Part shown: piece by piece, positions 26,728 through 34,828 of the stretch
How positions within the stretch are numbered: the stretch's first letter is position 1
Layout of the letters: the number at the start of each line of letters is the position of its first letter
From: Desulfovibrio sp. Fe33
Lineage (GTDB): Bacteria > Desulfobacterota > Desulfovibrionia > Desulfovibrionales > Desulfovibrionaceae
Direction of reading: 5' to 3'
DNA length: 64,000 bases
Assembly: GCF_028532725.1 (NCBI RefSeq)
Contig: NZ_JAQKGU010000003.1
Span: forward strand, 1 to 64,000
Notes under the pieces: model-generated
Database searches by the model: none
The model's input: the letters and a program-made list of their open reading frames with translations, nothing else
What the model was told of the DNA's origin: nothing
Translations under genes and position numbers: made by a program

Positions 26728-27333
26728 TTGCAGAATCTTCCCGGACCGCTCAAGGAAGTGGTCGACCAGTTGTCGAGCCTGCCCGGCATCGGCCCAAAAT
26801 CCGCCCTGCGCATTGCCCTGACCCTGCTCAAGATGCCCCGCGAACGGGCGGCCGGAGTGGGGCAGTCCATCATCGAGCTGCGCGAGCGGCTTTGTCTTTG
26901 CGAGGACTGCGCCTGTCTGGCCGAGTCCAGCCCGTGCGCCATCTGCGCCGATCCCTCCCGCGATACCGGGCAACTCTGTCTGGTGCCTGAGTGGGACGCG
27001 CTCCTGGCCATGGAGGAGATGGGCATTTATCGCGGCAAATACCTCGTTCTTGGCGGGCTGCTGTCTCCTCTGGACGGCGTTGACCCCGGGCAGCTTGAAA
27101 TCGACCGGCTGCGGCGCAGGCTCTCCACCGGCGACTTCACCGAATTGATTCTCGCCCTTGGGGCCACCCTCGACGCCGAGGCGACCGCCTCCTACGTCAA
27201 GAACTTGGTGGAGTCCGAATTTCCGGGCGTTTCGGCAACCCGGCTCGCCCAGGGCATTCCCATCGGGGGCGAGGTCAAGTTCATGGACAAGGAGACCCTC
27301 AAGCAGTCCCTCGTCCATCGGCAGAAGGTTTAA
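26728..27333 (+). CDS. recR: Recombination protein RecR (TTG start)
   Basis: The 201-residue protein has the helix-hairpin-helix LPGIGPKSALRIALTLL, a Cys4 zinc finger (CLCEDCACL...CAICAD) and a Toprim domain beginning CLVPEWDALLAMEE. I start it at the TTG at 26728 because AAGGAG lies 6 bases upstream and the length then matches RecR; the ATG-started frame from 26650 adds 26 unlike residues. RecR acts with RecFO to load RecA on gapped DNA. Confidence 0.94.
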   Translation: MQNLPGPLKEVVDQLSSLPGIGPKSALRIALTLLKMPRERAAGVGQSIIELRERLCLCEDCACLAESSPCAICADPSRDTGQLCLVPEWDALLAMEEMGIYRGKYLVLGGLLSPLDGVDPGQLEIDRLRRRLSTGDFTELILALGATLDAEATASYVKNLVESEFPGVSATRLAQGIPIGGEVKFMDKETLKQSLVHRQKV

Positions 27334-27345
27334 CGGGCTCTTCGC

Positions 27346-29556
27346 ATGAGCGACGAACAACTCATTTCCCTGCCTGACGTCGAGGTTGTCGGCGTCGTGT
27401 ATCACAACAAGGAAAACGGCTACGCCATCGCCCGGGTTCGGACCAAAAACGAGCCTGGACAGATCACCATCGTCGGGACCTTGGGCGAACTGGCCGGGGG
27501 CGCGACGCTGAACCTTCAGGGCAGATGGACGGTGCATCCCAAGTTCGGCCGCCAGTTCGAGGTGGTCACTTTCGATCAGGCAAGGCCCGCCACCGAGAAC
27601 GGCGTCATTCGCTTTTTGCAGTCGTCCATCAAGGGCGTGGGCGAGAAGACCGCCACCCTCATTGTCGAGGAATTCGGCGTGGAGGTCCTGGACCTGCTCG
27701 ACGACGATCCTGAGCAGCTCCTGAAGATCAAGGGCATCTCCAAACGGAAGCTTGAGGACATCATCGAGTCGTGGAGCCGCCAGCGGGAGATCAAGAACCT
27801 GCTGGTGTTTCTTCAGTCCCATAATGTCCCGACCACTTTCGCGGGAAAGATATTTCATCTCTACGGGGCGCAGGCCGAGGCCAAGCTGCGGGAGAATCCT
27901 TACGACCTTGCCTACGAGATTCGGGGTGTGGGGTTCAAGACCGCCGACCACATGGCCATGAAGCTCGGTTTCCCTCCGGATTGCTCGCAACGCCTGGAAG
28001 CGGCCATCGCCTACACCATGCTGACTTCCTGCGAGCGCAACGGCCACCTGTTCATTCCCAAGCCTAAGCTGCTTGAGGACGTGGCCCGGATGCTCGACAC
28101 CACGGATTACGACAAGCTGGAGCTTGCTCTCTACGGGCTTGAGGAGAAGAAGCGCATCCGTATCGAGGATTTGTCCGCGCAGGGCATATCCGAGGCGGTC
28201 TACCTCATGTATTTTTTTCATTATGAGAACGAGACCACCCAGCGCCTCTATCAGTTGGTCAGCCACCCCACGCCTATTTCCCGCAAGAAGATCGACAAGA
28301 CGTTGCCCAAGGTGGAGGACAAGCTCGGCTTTACCCTGTCCGAGGAGCAGCGGGAGGCCGTTTTCGAGGCGTGTTCCAACAAGGTTTTCATTATCACCGG
28401 CGGACCCGGTACCGGAAAGACGACCATCACCAAGGCGATTCTCCTGACCCTCAAGGAGCTCGGCCTCAAGGTCATGCAGGCCGCTCCCACGGGCCGTGCG
28501 GCGAAGCGCATGGCCGAGGCCACCGGTCATTCCGCCAAAACCGTGCATCGTATGCTGCAATTCCAGCCCGACGGCGGATTTCACTACTGCGAGGACCAGA
28601 AGCTCAAGGCTGATGTCCTTGTGGTGGATGAGGCCTCCATGGTTGACGCCCAGCTTTTCGTTTCCATTCTGCGGGCATTGCCGCATACATGCCGCCTTAT
28701 TCTCGTGGGCGACGTGAACCAGTTGCCCAGCGTGGGGCCGGGCAATGTCCTGGGCGATCTTATCGATTCCGGCCGCGTGCCGTGTTCCGTGCTGACCCAC
28801 ATCTTCCGCCAGGCGCAGGAGAGCTTCATCGTGGTCAACGCCCACCGCATCAATGAGGGCAAATTCCCGCGTCAGCACCCGAGCCCGCCGCCCGAGGCCG
28901 ATTTCTATTGGGTTCCCCAGGAGGACCCGGTCAAGGTCCAGAGGCTGATTCTCGATTCGGTTTGCGAGCGTATTCCGGAGCGGTACGGGCTGGACCCCAT
29001 GCGCGATATCCAGGTGCTCACCCCCATGCACAAGGGGGATGTGGGTACCCAGGCCCTGAACGGGGCCCTTCAGGAGCGGCTCAACCCCTCCAGGCCGGGC
29101 GTGCGCGAGCTTAAGCGCAAGTTCGCCATCTTTCGCGAGGGCGATCGGGTCATCCAGCTCAAGAACAACTACGATAAGGAAGTGTTCAACGGCGACCTCG
29201 GCTGGATTATGGAAGTGAACAAGGAAGATCAGGAGCTTATGGTCGAGTTCGACGGGAACTACGTCCACTTCGAGTCTTCGGATCTGGACGAGATCGGCCT
29301 CGCCTACGCGGTCAGCGTGCACAAGTCGCAGGGAAGCGAGTATCCGGCCGTGGTTATGCCCATCGTCACCCAGCACTTCCTGCTGTTGCAGCGGAACCTG
29401 CTCTACACCGGACTTACCCGCGCCCGCCAGCTTGCGGTGCTCATCGGCTCGGAACGCGCCTTCAAGATCGGCCTGAACAATGCCACCTCGGGCAATCGCC
29501 ACACGCATCTGGCCTATCGTCTGCGGGATATTTTCGATCAGAACCGTCTCTACTAG
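27346..29556 (+). CDS. recD2: RecD2-type ATP-dependent DNA helicase
   Basis: The 736-residue superfamily 1B helicase has an N-terminal OB-like domain and helix-hairpin-helix repeats (IKGVGEKTATLIVEEFG; IRGVGFKTADHMA), then the motor with Walker A GGPGTGKTT, motif II VVDEASMVD, and the C-terminal motif AYAVSVHKSQGSEYP. RecD2 proteins occur without RecBC and act as 5'-3' helicases in recombination or replication repair. It follows recR by 12 bases and is probably in the same operon. Confidence 0.94.
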   Translation: MSDEQLISLPDVEVVGVVYHNKENGYAIARVRTKNEPGQITIVGTLGELAGGATLNLQGRWTVHPKFGRQFEVVTFDQARPATENGVIRFLQSSIKGVGEKTATLIVEEFGVEVLDLLDDDPEQLLKIKGISKRKLEDIIESWSRQREIKNLLVFLQSHNVPTTFAGKIFHLYGAQAEAKLRENPYDLAYEIRGVGFKTADHMAMKLGFPPDCSQRLEAAIAYTMLTSCERNGHLFIPKPKLLEDVARMLDTTDYDKLELALYGLEEKKRIRIEDLSAQGISEAVYLMYFFHYENETTQRLYQLVSHPTPISRKKIDKTLPKVEDKLGFTLSEEQREAVFEACSNKVFIITGGPGTGKTTITKAILLTLKELGLKVMQAAPTGRAAKRMAEATGHSAKTVHRMLQFQPDGGFHYCEDQKLKADVLVVDEASMVDAQLFVSILRALPHTCRLILVGDVNQLPSVGPGNVLGDLIDSGRVPCSVLTHIFRQAQESFIVVNAHRINEGKFPRQHPSPPPEADFYWVPQEDPVKVQRLILDSVCERIPERYGLDPMRDIQVLTPMHKGDVGTQALNGALQERLNPSRPGVRELKRKFAIFREGDRVIQLKNNYDKEVFNGDLGWIMEVNKEDQELMVEFDGNYVHFESSDLDEIGLAYAVSVHKSQGSEYPAVVMPIVTQHFLLLQRNLLYTGLTRARQLAVLIGSERAFKIGLNNATSGNRHTHLAYRLRDIFDQNRLY

Positions 29557-29716
29557 CCCCCGCGCCCTAGCTCGCGGACGGTTGCAAAACAGTACAAAAA
29601 ATGGTCTGGAATGGGCTGGTCATTCCGTTTGTGATGATTATTATTTCCCATTGGAAGGGGGCGTGGTCCGTACGCCCCGCGTATGAGAGAACAATAAAGT
29701 CAAGGAGACGTCAGTC

Positions 29717-30223
29717 ATGCTCAGCGAGAAACTCGAAAATGCGCTCAACGCGCAGATGAACTGGGAAATCTATTCCGCACATATCTACCTTTCCATGGCC
29801 TCCCATTTCGCCAACGAGGGGCTGTCCGGCTTCTCCGCCTGGATGTATGCGCAGTATCAGGAAGAAATGTTCCACGCCATGCGGTTCTTCAATTACATCA
29901 ATGAGGCCGGCGGACATGCCAAGCTCGGCACCATCGATGCTCCGCAGCATAGCTGGGAGACGCCGCTGGTAGCTTTCGAGGAAGCCCTCGAACATGAGAA
30001 GGGCGTTACCGCGCGCATCAACAAGATCGCCGATCTGGCCGTGGAGGAGCGCAACCACGCCGTGGGCATCTTCCTGCAGTGGTTCATCTCCGAGCAGGTC
30101 GAGGAAGAGGATTCCGTGAGCGATGCCGTCGGCAAGCTCAAGCTCGTGGGCGACGGCGGCGGACTGTTCATGCTCGACCGCGATCTCGGCACCAGGGTCT
30201 TCACCCCGCCGACCAACGCGTAG
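29717..30223 (+). CDS. ftn: Ferritin
   Basis: The 168-residue four-helix protein carries ferroxidase ligands within NWEIYSAHIYLSMASHFANE, EEMFHAMRFFNYI and the C-terminal EERNHAVGIFLQWFISEQVEEE. It oxidises and stores Fe(II) in a 24-subunit shell and protects against iron and oxygen stress. The 160-bp upstream gap has an AT-rich patch (about 29632-29650) that could bind a regulator, but no convincing Fur box. A strong terminator follows. Confidence 0.93.
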   Translation: MLSEKLENALNAQMNWEIYSAHIYLSMASHFANEGLSGFSAWMYAQYQEEMFHAMRFFNYINEAGGHAKLGTIDAPQHSWETPLVAFEEALEHEKGVTARINKIADLAVEERNHAVGIFLQWFISEQVEEEDSVSDAVGKLKLVGDGGGLFMLDRDLGTRVFTPPTNA

Positions 30224-30239
30224 CCGACAGAATTTGTCG

Positions 30240-30275
30240 GCCGGGAGGAACGTATGTTCCTCCCGGCTTTTTTTT
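30240..30275 (+). terminator. Rho-independent terminator after ferritin
   Basis: GCCGGGAGGAAC, loop GTAT and GTTCCTCCCGGC form a perfect 12-bp stem followed by eight T. A smaller hairpin, CCGACA-GAATT-TGTCGG, precedes it. Confidence 0.95.
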
Positions 30276-30295
30276 AACGATAAGCAGGGGAAGGC

Positions 30296-31981
30296 ATGTC
30301 GGGTAAAAGCATCAATGTCGTCATAGGCGGCGCGGCGGGCCAGGGATTGGTCACCATCGGTCAGTTGCTTTCCAAGGCCGTGGTAAGGGCGGGGCATCAT
30401 CTTTTGGTGACGCAACGGTACATGTCCCGGGTGCGCGGCGGACTCAACACATATGCCATCCGCATGGGCGGGGAGGACTTGTCCGGCGGAACCGAATCCA
30501 TCGACATTCTGGCCGCTCTCAACGCCGAGGCTTTTTCCCGGCACGTCGGCGATGTCGTTGACGGGGGGCTGGTTGTGGCCGGAACCGATTTTGAAACCGG
30601 GGAGCGTGAAGCCCTCCGCATTCCCTTCGAGGAACTTGCTCCCAAACCGCTTTTTCACAACACCGTCATGCTCGGCGTGCTCGGCCGGACCATAGGTCTT
30701 GAACGCGGCATCCTTGAAGACCTGCTCAGGCAGACCTTCGGCAGGAAGGGCGAGGAGGTGATCGGGGCCAACCTGGAAGTCCTGCGCAACGCCTATGCCT
30801 GGGCTTCGGATCGGGATTACGGGTTTTCCCGTCGCGTCGGGCCGGGAAGCGGCCCGGGCAGGATGATGCTGAACGGCAACGAGGCCATCGCCCTGGGCGC
30901 GCTGGCCGCCGGCTGCAATTTTGTTTCCTACTATCCCATGACGCCGTCTTCCTCCGTGGCCATGACGCTCATCGCCAAAGGCGCGCCGCTCGGGCTGCAA
31001 TACGAGCAGGCCGAGGACGAGCTGGCGGCCATGAACATGGCCATGGGCGCATCCTACGCCGGAGCCAGGACCTTGGTGACGACCTCCGGCGGCGGCTTCG
31101 CTCTCATGGGAGAAGCCGTCAGTCTGGCGGGCGTGTCGGAAACCCCTGTAGTTTGCATCGTGGTCCAGCGGCCCGGTCCGGCCACGGGGATGGCCACCCG
31201 GACCGAGCAGGCGGATCTCGATCTGGTGCTTCACGCCGGACACGGTGAGTTCCCCAGGGCCGTCTTCGCGCCCGCCACGCCCGAAGAATGCTTCTATTTG
31301 ACGCATCGCGCCTTTGATCTGGCCGAGACCTATCAGACTCCGGTCTTCGTCCTCTCCGAGCAATATCTGGCGGATTCCTACCGGGATGTGGAGCCTTTTG
31401 ACCTGGACGGCCTTCCCGAGGTTGCCCGGCCGCTTCTGGAATGGAACGGCGGCGAATACAAGCGCTACGCCGAGACGGAAGACGGCGTTTCTCCGCGATT
31501 GGTTCCCGGATTTTCCGAGGCCCTGGTTCGGGCCGATTCGCATGAGCATGACGAAAGCTCGCGGGTCACCGAGGACAAGGCCGTTCGCGTAAACCAGAAT
31601 TCCAAGCGGTTGCGCAAGGAGTCCGGTTTGTTCGAAGAGGTCATCGGCCCGGATTATTACGGCGGGGAGAACGCCGATGTGCTGCTGGTTTGCTGGGGGC
31701 CCACATTGGGAGCCTGCCTGGAGGCTGTGGACCGCTACGAGGGCGACAAATCCCTGGCCGTACTGCATTTCAAGCAGGTCTACCCGTTGCGCGAGGAGCA
31801 GTTCATGGACTTCCTGGAAAGCGCGGGCAGGGTTGTCGCCGTCGAGGGCAACGCCACGGCCCAGTTCGCCCGGGTCATCGCGGGCGAAACCGGCTTCGTG
31901 ATTCCCGACCGCGTCCTGCGGTTCGATGGCCGCGCCATGACCTGGGAATACGTCCTCAAGGGCCTTACCGACATCCTCTAG
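30296..31981 (+). CDS. 2-oxoacid:ferredoxin oxidoreductase, fused gamma-alpha subunit
   Basis: The 561-residue protein is a fusion of an N-terminal gamma domain (about residues 5-185: NVVIGGAAGQGLVTIGQLLS, the POR_N/gamma start) and an alpha domain (GNEAIALGALAAGCNFVSYYPMTPSS), as in KorA. With the beta subunit immediately downstream it oxidatively decarboxylates a 2-oxoacid to an acyl-CoA, reducing ferredoxin. Family members act on 2-oxoglutarate or other 2-oxoacids; the substrate is not fixed by sequence alone. Confidence 0.9.
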   Translation: MSGKSINVVIGGAAGQGLVTIGQLLSKAVVRAGHHLLVTQRYMSRVRGGLNTYAIRMGGEDLSGGTESIDILAALNAEAFSRHVGDVVDGGLVVAGTDFETGEREALRIPFEELAPKPLFHNTVMLGVLGRTIGLERGILEDLLRQTFGRKGEEVIGANLEVLRNAYAWASDRDYGFSRRVGPGSGPGRMMLNGNEAIALGALAAGCNFVSYYPMTPSSSVAMTLIAKGAPLGLQYEQAEDELAAMNMAMGASYAGARTLVTTSGGGFALMGEAVSLAGVSETPVVCIVVQRPGPATGMATRTEQADLDLVLHAGHGEFPRAVFAPATPEECFYLTHRAFDLAETYQTPVFVLSEQYLADSYRDVEPFDLDGLPEVARPLLEWNGGEYKRYAETEDGVSPRLVPGFSEALVRADSHEHDESSRVTEDKAVRVNQNSKRLRKESGLFEEVIGPDYYGGENADVLLVCWGPTLGACLEAVDRYEGDKSLAVLHFKQVYPLREEQFMDFLESAGRVVAVEGNATAQFARVIAGETGFVIPDRVLRFDGRAMTWEYVLKGLTDIL

Positions 31982-31998
31982 AACTGGAGCGGCAACTT

Positions 31999-32829
31999 AT
32001 GGTTTCTATAGAAGAATACGGCGATTTTGATACTTCCTGGTGTCCCGGTTGCGGCAATTTCCTCATCCTCAAGAGCCTTAAGCAGGCGCTTGCCGTGCAG
32101 GGGATCGCGCCCCGCGACGTCATCATCTCGTCCGGGATAGGCCAGGCGGCCAAACTGCCGCACTATCTGCGTTGCAACATGTTCAACGGGCTTCACGGCC
32201 GGGCGCTGCCCGTGGCCCAGGGCATCAAGATGGCCAACCCGGAAGCGGCCGTGCTTTGCGTTTCCGGCGACGGCTGCACCTATGGCGAAGGGGGCAACCA
32301 CTTTCTCGCCGCCATCCGACGCAACATCGATCTGACCTTGCTTGTCCACGACAACCAGATTTATGGCCTGACAAAGGGCCAGGCCAGTCCTACTTCGGCG
32401 CGTGGCCATGTAACCAAGGCCCAGCCTGAGGGCAACCGATCCGACGCCTTCAACCCGGTCAGCGTCGCCGTGGCCATGAAGGCTGGCTTTGTCGCCCGCG
32501 CCTTTTCCGGGGAACCGGAGCATCTGTCCGAGGTCATCAGGGAGGCCATGGCCTACAAGGGATTTTCTTTGGTGGACATTCTCCAGCCTTGTGTCTCCTT
32601 CAACAAGGTAAATACCTACGGCTGGTACAGCCAGAGAGTCTATTTCCCCCAGAACCACGACCCGTCGGACTGGGGCGCGGCCATGGTCCTGAGCGAGGAA
32701 TTCGGCGACCGGATTCCGTTGGGGATCATCTATCGGGCCGAAAAGCCTGTGTTTGGTCTTGGCGCAAGGCTGGCCGAACATGAATACGATAAAAACGACT
32801 TGAAAGCGGTGTTGCAGTCGTATACTTAG
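31999..32829 (+). CDS. 2-oxoacid:ferredoxin oxidoreductase, beta subunit
   Basis: The 276-residue subunit has the N-terminal WCPGCGNF cysteines, the thiamine diphosphate motif SGDGCTYGEGGNHFLAAIRRN and HDNQIYGLTKGQASPTS, matching KorB. It binds ThDP and, typically, one [4Fe-4S] cluster. It starts 17 bases after the alpha-gamma gene and the two are one unit. No delta (ferredoxin-like) subunit gene is present, as in the two-subunit class. Confidence 0.92.
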   Translation: MVSIEEYGDFDTSWCPGCGNFLILKSLKQALAVQGIAPRDVIISSGIGQAAKLPHYLRCNMFNGLHGRALPVAQGIKMANPEAAVLCVSGDGCTYGEGGNHFLAAIRRNIDLTLLVHDNQIYGLTKGQASPTSARGHVTKAQPEGNRSDAFNPVSVAVAMKAGFVARAFSGEPEHLSEVIREAMAYKGFSLVDILQPCVSFNKVNTYGWYSQRVYFPQNHDPSDWGAAMVLSEEFGDRIPLGIIYRAEKPVFGLGARLAEHEYDKNDLKAVLQSYT

Positions 32830-32867
32830 CTCGGTTGCTGCGTGAAATCACTTTTAACGAGGTTATA

Positions 32868-34550
32868 ATGAGCAACGAAGCGGAAAAGATCATCTATTCC
32901 ATGTACAAGGTGACCAAGCGTCACGGGCAGAAGGAAGTTCTCAAGAACGTCTCCCTGTCCTATTTCTATGGCGCCAAGATCGGCGTGCTCGGCCTGAACG
33001 GTTCGGGCAAATCGTCGCTCCTGAAGATCCTGGCCGGAGTGGACGATCGGTTCGAGGGCGACATCCAAGTCAAGGACGGATACTCCATCGGCTATCTCGA
33101 ACAGGAGCCTCTGGTTGACGAGACGCGCACCGTGCGTGAGGTCGTCGAGGAAGGCGTGGGCGAGATCATGAGCATCGTTCGTGAATACAACGCCATCAAC
33201 GAGAAGTTCGCCGAGCCCATGGAACCCGAGGAGATGGACGCCCTTATCGAGCGTCAGGGCCAGGTGCAGGAACTCATGGACGCCAAGGGAGCCTGGGACA
33301 TCGATTCCAAGCTCGAAATGGCCATGGATTCCCTTCGCTGCCCCCCCGGCGATACTTCGGTTTCCGTCATTTCCGGTGGTGAACGCCGCCGCGTCGCCCT
33401 GTGCCGCCTTTTGCTCCAGGCCCCGGACATCCTGCTTCTCGACGAGCCGACCAACCATCTGGACGCGGACTCCGTGGGCTGGCTGGAACGGTATCTTTCG
33501 TCCTTCCCCGGCACCGTTATCGCCGTTACCCATGACCGTTACTTCCTGGATAACGTGGCGGGTTGGATTCTTGAACTCGACCGCGGCCGCGGTATTCCCT
33601 GGAAGGGCAACTATTCCTCCTGGCTTGAGCAGAAGCAGAACCGTCTCGCCCAGGAAGGCAAGCAGGAGGCCGACCGCCAGAAGACGCTGGAGCGCGAACT
33701 GGAATGGATCCGCATGTCGCCCAAGGGCCGCCGCGCCAAGTCCAAGGCGCGCATCAATGCCTACGAGTCCATGCTTTCCCACGAGGCCGAGCGTTTGGCG
33801 GACGATCTGCAAATCTACATTCCGCCGGGACCCCATCTCGGCAAGCAGGTCATCGTGGCTGAAAACGTGACCAAGTCCAAGGGTGACAAGCTGCTCATGG
33901 AGAATGTCAGCTTCATTCTGCCGCCTAACGCCATCGTCGGCATTATCGGTCCGAACGGCGCGGGTAAATCCACCCTGTGCAAGATGATCGTGGGCGAGGA
34001 ACAGCCCGACTCCGGAACTCTGACCCTTGGCGCCACGGTCAAGCTCGCCTACGCCGACCAGAACCGCGATTCCCTCATTCCCGGCAAGACCGTGTATGAG
34101 ATCATCAGCGGTGGGGCCGAGTTCATCAAACTCGGCGACCGCGAGGTCAACGCCCGGGCTTATTGTTCCCGTTTCAATTTTGCGGGACAGGATCAGCAGA
34201 AGAAGGTCGACGTCCTTTCCGGCGGCGAGCGCAACCGCGTGCATATGGCCCAGATGCTCAAATCCGGGGCCAACGTGCTGCTTCTCGACGAACCGACCAA
34301 TGATCTGGACGTCAACACCATGCGCGCCCTGGAGGACGGCCTGGAGAATTTCGCGGGCTGTGTTCTGGTCATCAGCCACGACCGCTGGTTCCTCGACCGT
34401 ATCGCCACTCACATCATCGCCTTCGAGGGCGATGCGCAGGTGGTTATGTTGGAAGGCAACTACAGCGACTACGACGCCGACCGCAAAAAACGCCTGGGCG
34501 CTGATGCGGATCATCCGCATCGGTTGAAATTCAGGAAGCTGACGCGATAA
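32868..34550 (+). CDS. ettA: ABC-F translation factor EttA
   Basis: The 560-residue protein lacks membrane segments and has two ABC modules: Walker A GLNGSGKSS with signature VISGGERRR, and GPNGAGKST with signature VLSGGERNR. The linker contains the basic arm LEWIRMSPKGRRAKSKARINAYE typical of EttA. It binds the ribosomal E site and throttles translation by ATP status. I start at ATG 32868 (MSNEAEKIIYSMYKV); the upstream ATG at 32835 lacks a site. A terminator follows. Confidence 0.95.
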   Translation: MSNEAEKIIYSMYKVTKRHGQKEVLKNVSLSYFYGAKIGVLGLNGSGKSSLLKILAGVDDRFEGDIQVKDGYSIGYLEQEPLVDETRTVREVVEEGVGEIMSIVREYNAINEKFAEPMEPEEMDALIERQGQVQELMDAKGAWDIDSKLEMAMDSLRCPPGDTSVSVISGGERRRVALCRLLLQAPDILLLDEPTNHLDADSVGWLERYLSSFPGTVIAVTHDRYFLDNVAGWILELDRGRGIPWKGNYSSWLEQKQNRLAQEGKQEADRQKTLERELEWIRMSPKGRRAKSKARINAYESMLSHEAERLADDLQIYIPPGPHLGKQVIVAENVTKSKGDKLLMENVSFILPPNAIVGIIGPNGAGKSTLCKMIVGEEQPDSGTLTLGATVKLAYADQNRDSLIPGKTVYEIISGGAEFIKLGDREVNARAYCSRFNFAGQDQQKKVDVLSGGERNRVHMAQMLKSGANVLLLDEPTNDLDVNTMRALEDGLENFAGCVLVISHDRWFLDRIATHIIAFEGDAQVVMLEGNYSDYDADRKKRLGADADHPHRLKFRKLTR

Positions 34551-34562
34551 GCGAACATACAA

Positions 34563-34589
34563 AAGGCCGGGTGACCGGCCTTTTTTTTT
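34563..34589 (+). terminator. Rho-independent terminator after ettA
   Basis: AAGGCCGG, loop GTGA and CCGGCCTT followed by T residues, 13 bases after the stop. Confidence 0.92.
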
Positions 34590-34620
34590 GATCCATATAT
34601 AACTCACCGCTTTCGTTACA

Positions 34621-34732
34621 GAACACTGCGGAGCGAAAAAAATCCGCGCCAAGGGCGCTTACAAGGGATGCAAGGGGCGAACCCTTGCCCGCCGGAGGCG
34701 AAATCACCTGACTATTGCCGCGAAGCGGCTTG
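34621..34732 (+). repeat. Dispersed intergenic repeat, copy 4
   Basis: It is in the same orientation as copy 1 and is the most diverged copy, but keeps GGATGCAAGGG, CCCTTGCCCGCCGGAGGCGA and CCGCGAAGCGGCTT. It lies between the ettA terminator and the 3' end of the EAL-CBS-GGDEF gene, as the others lie between operons. Confidence 0.82.
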
Positions 34733-34828
34733 CAACGCCTGATTTTTTTCTTCAAGGCGTTAAAATGGAAGTTCCCTTCATCTTTGTTGTGCGGCAATCG
34801 GCGAGGCGCGCCTTCAAGCCCGGCGGAA

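Noticed and set aside
26257-29508. Open frame of 1083 codons on the minus strand
   Set aside because: It runs antisense through ybaB, recR and recD2, which are clear genes. Its composition is a GC-rich shadow with no domain.
29625-29660. Possible Fur box before ferritin
   Set aside because: The AT-rich patch lacks convincing dyad symmetry or match to a Fur consensus.
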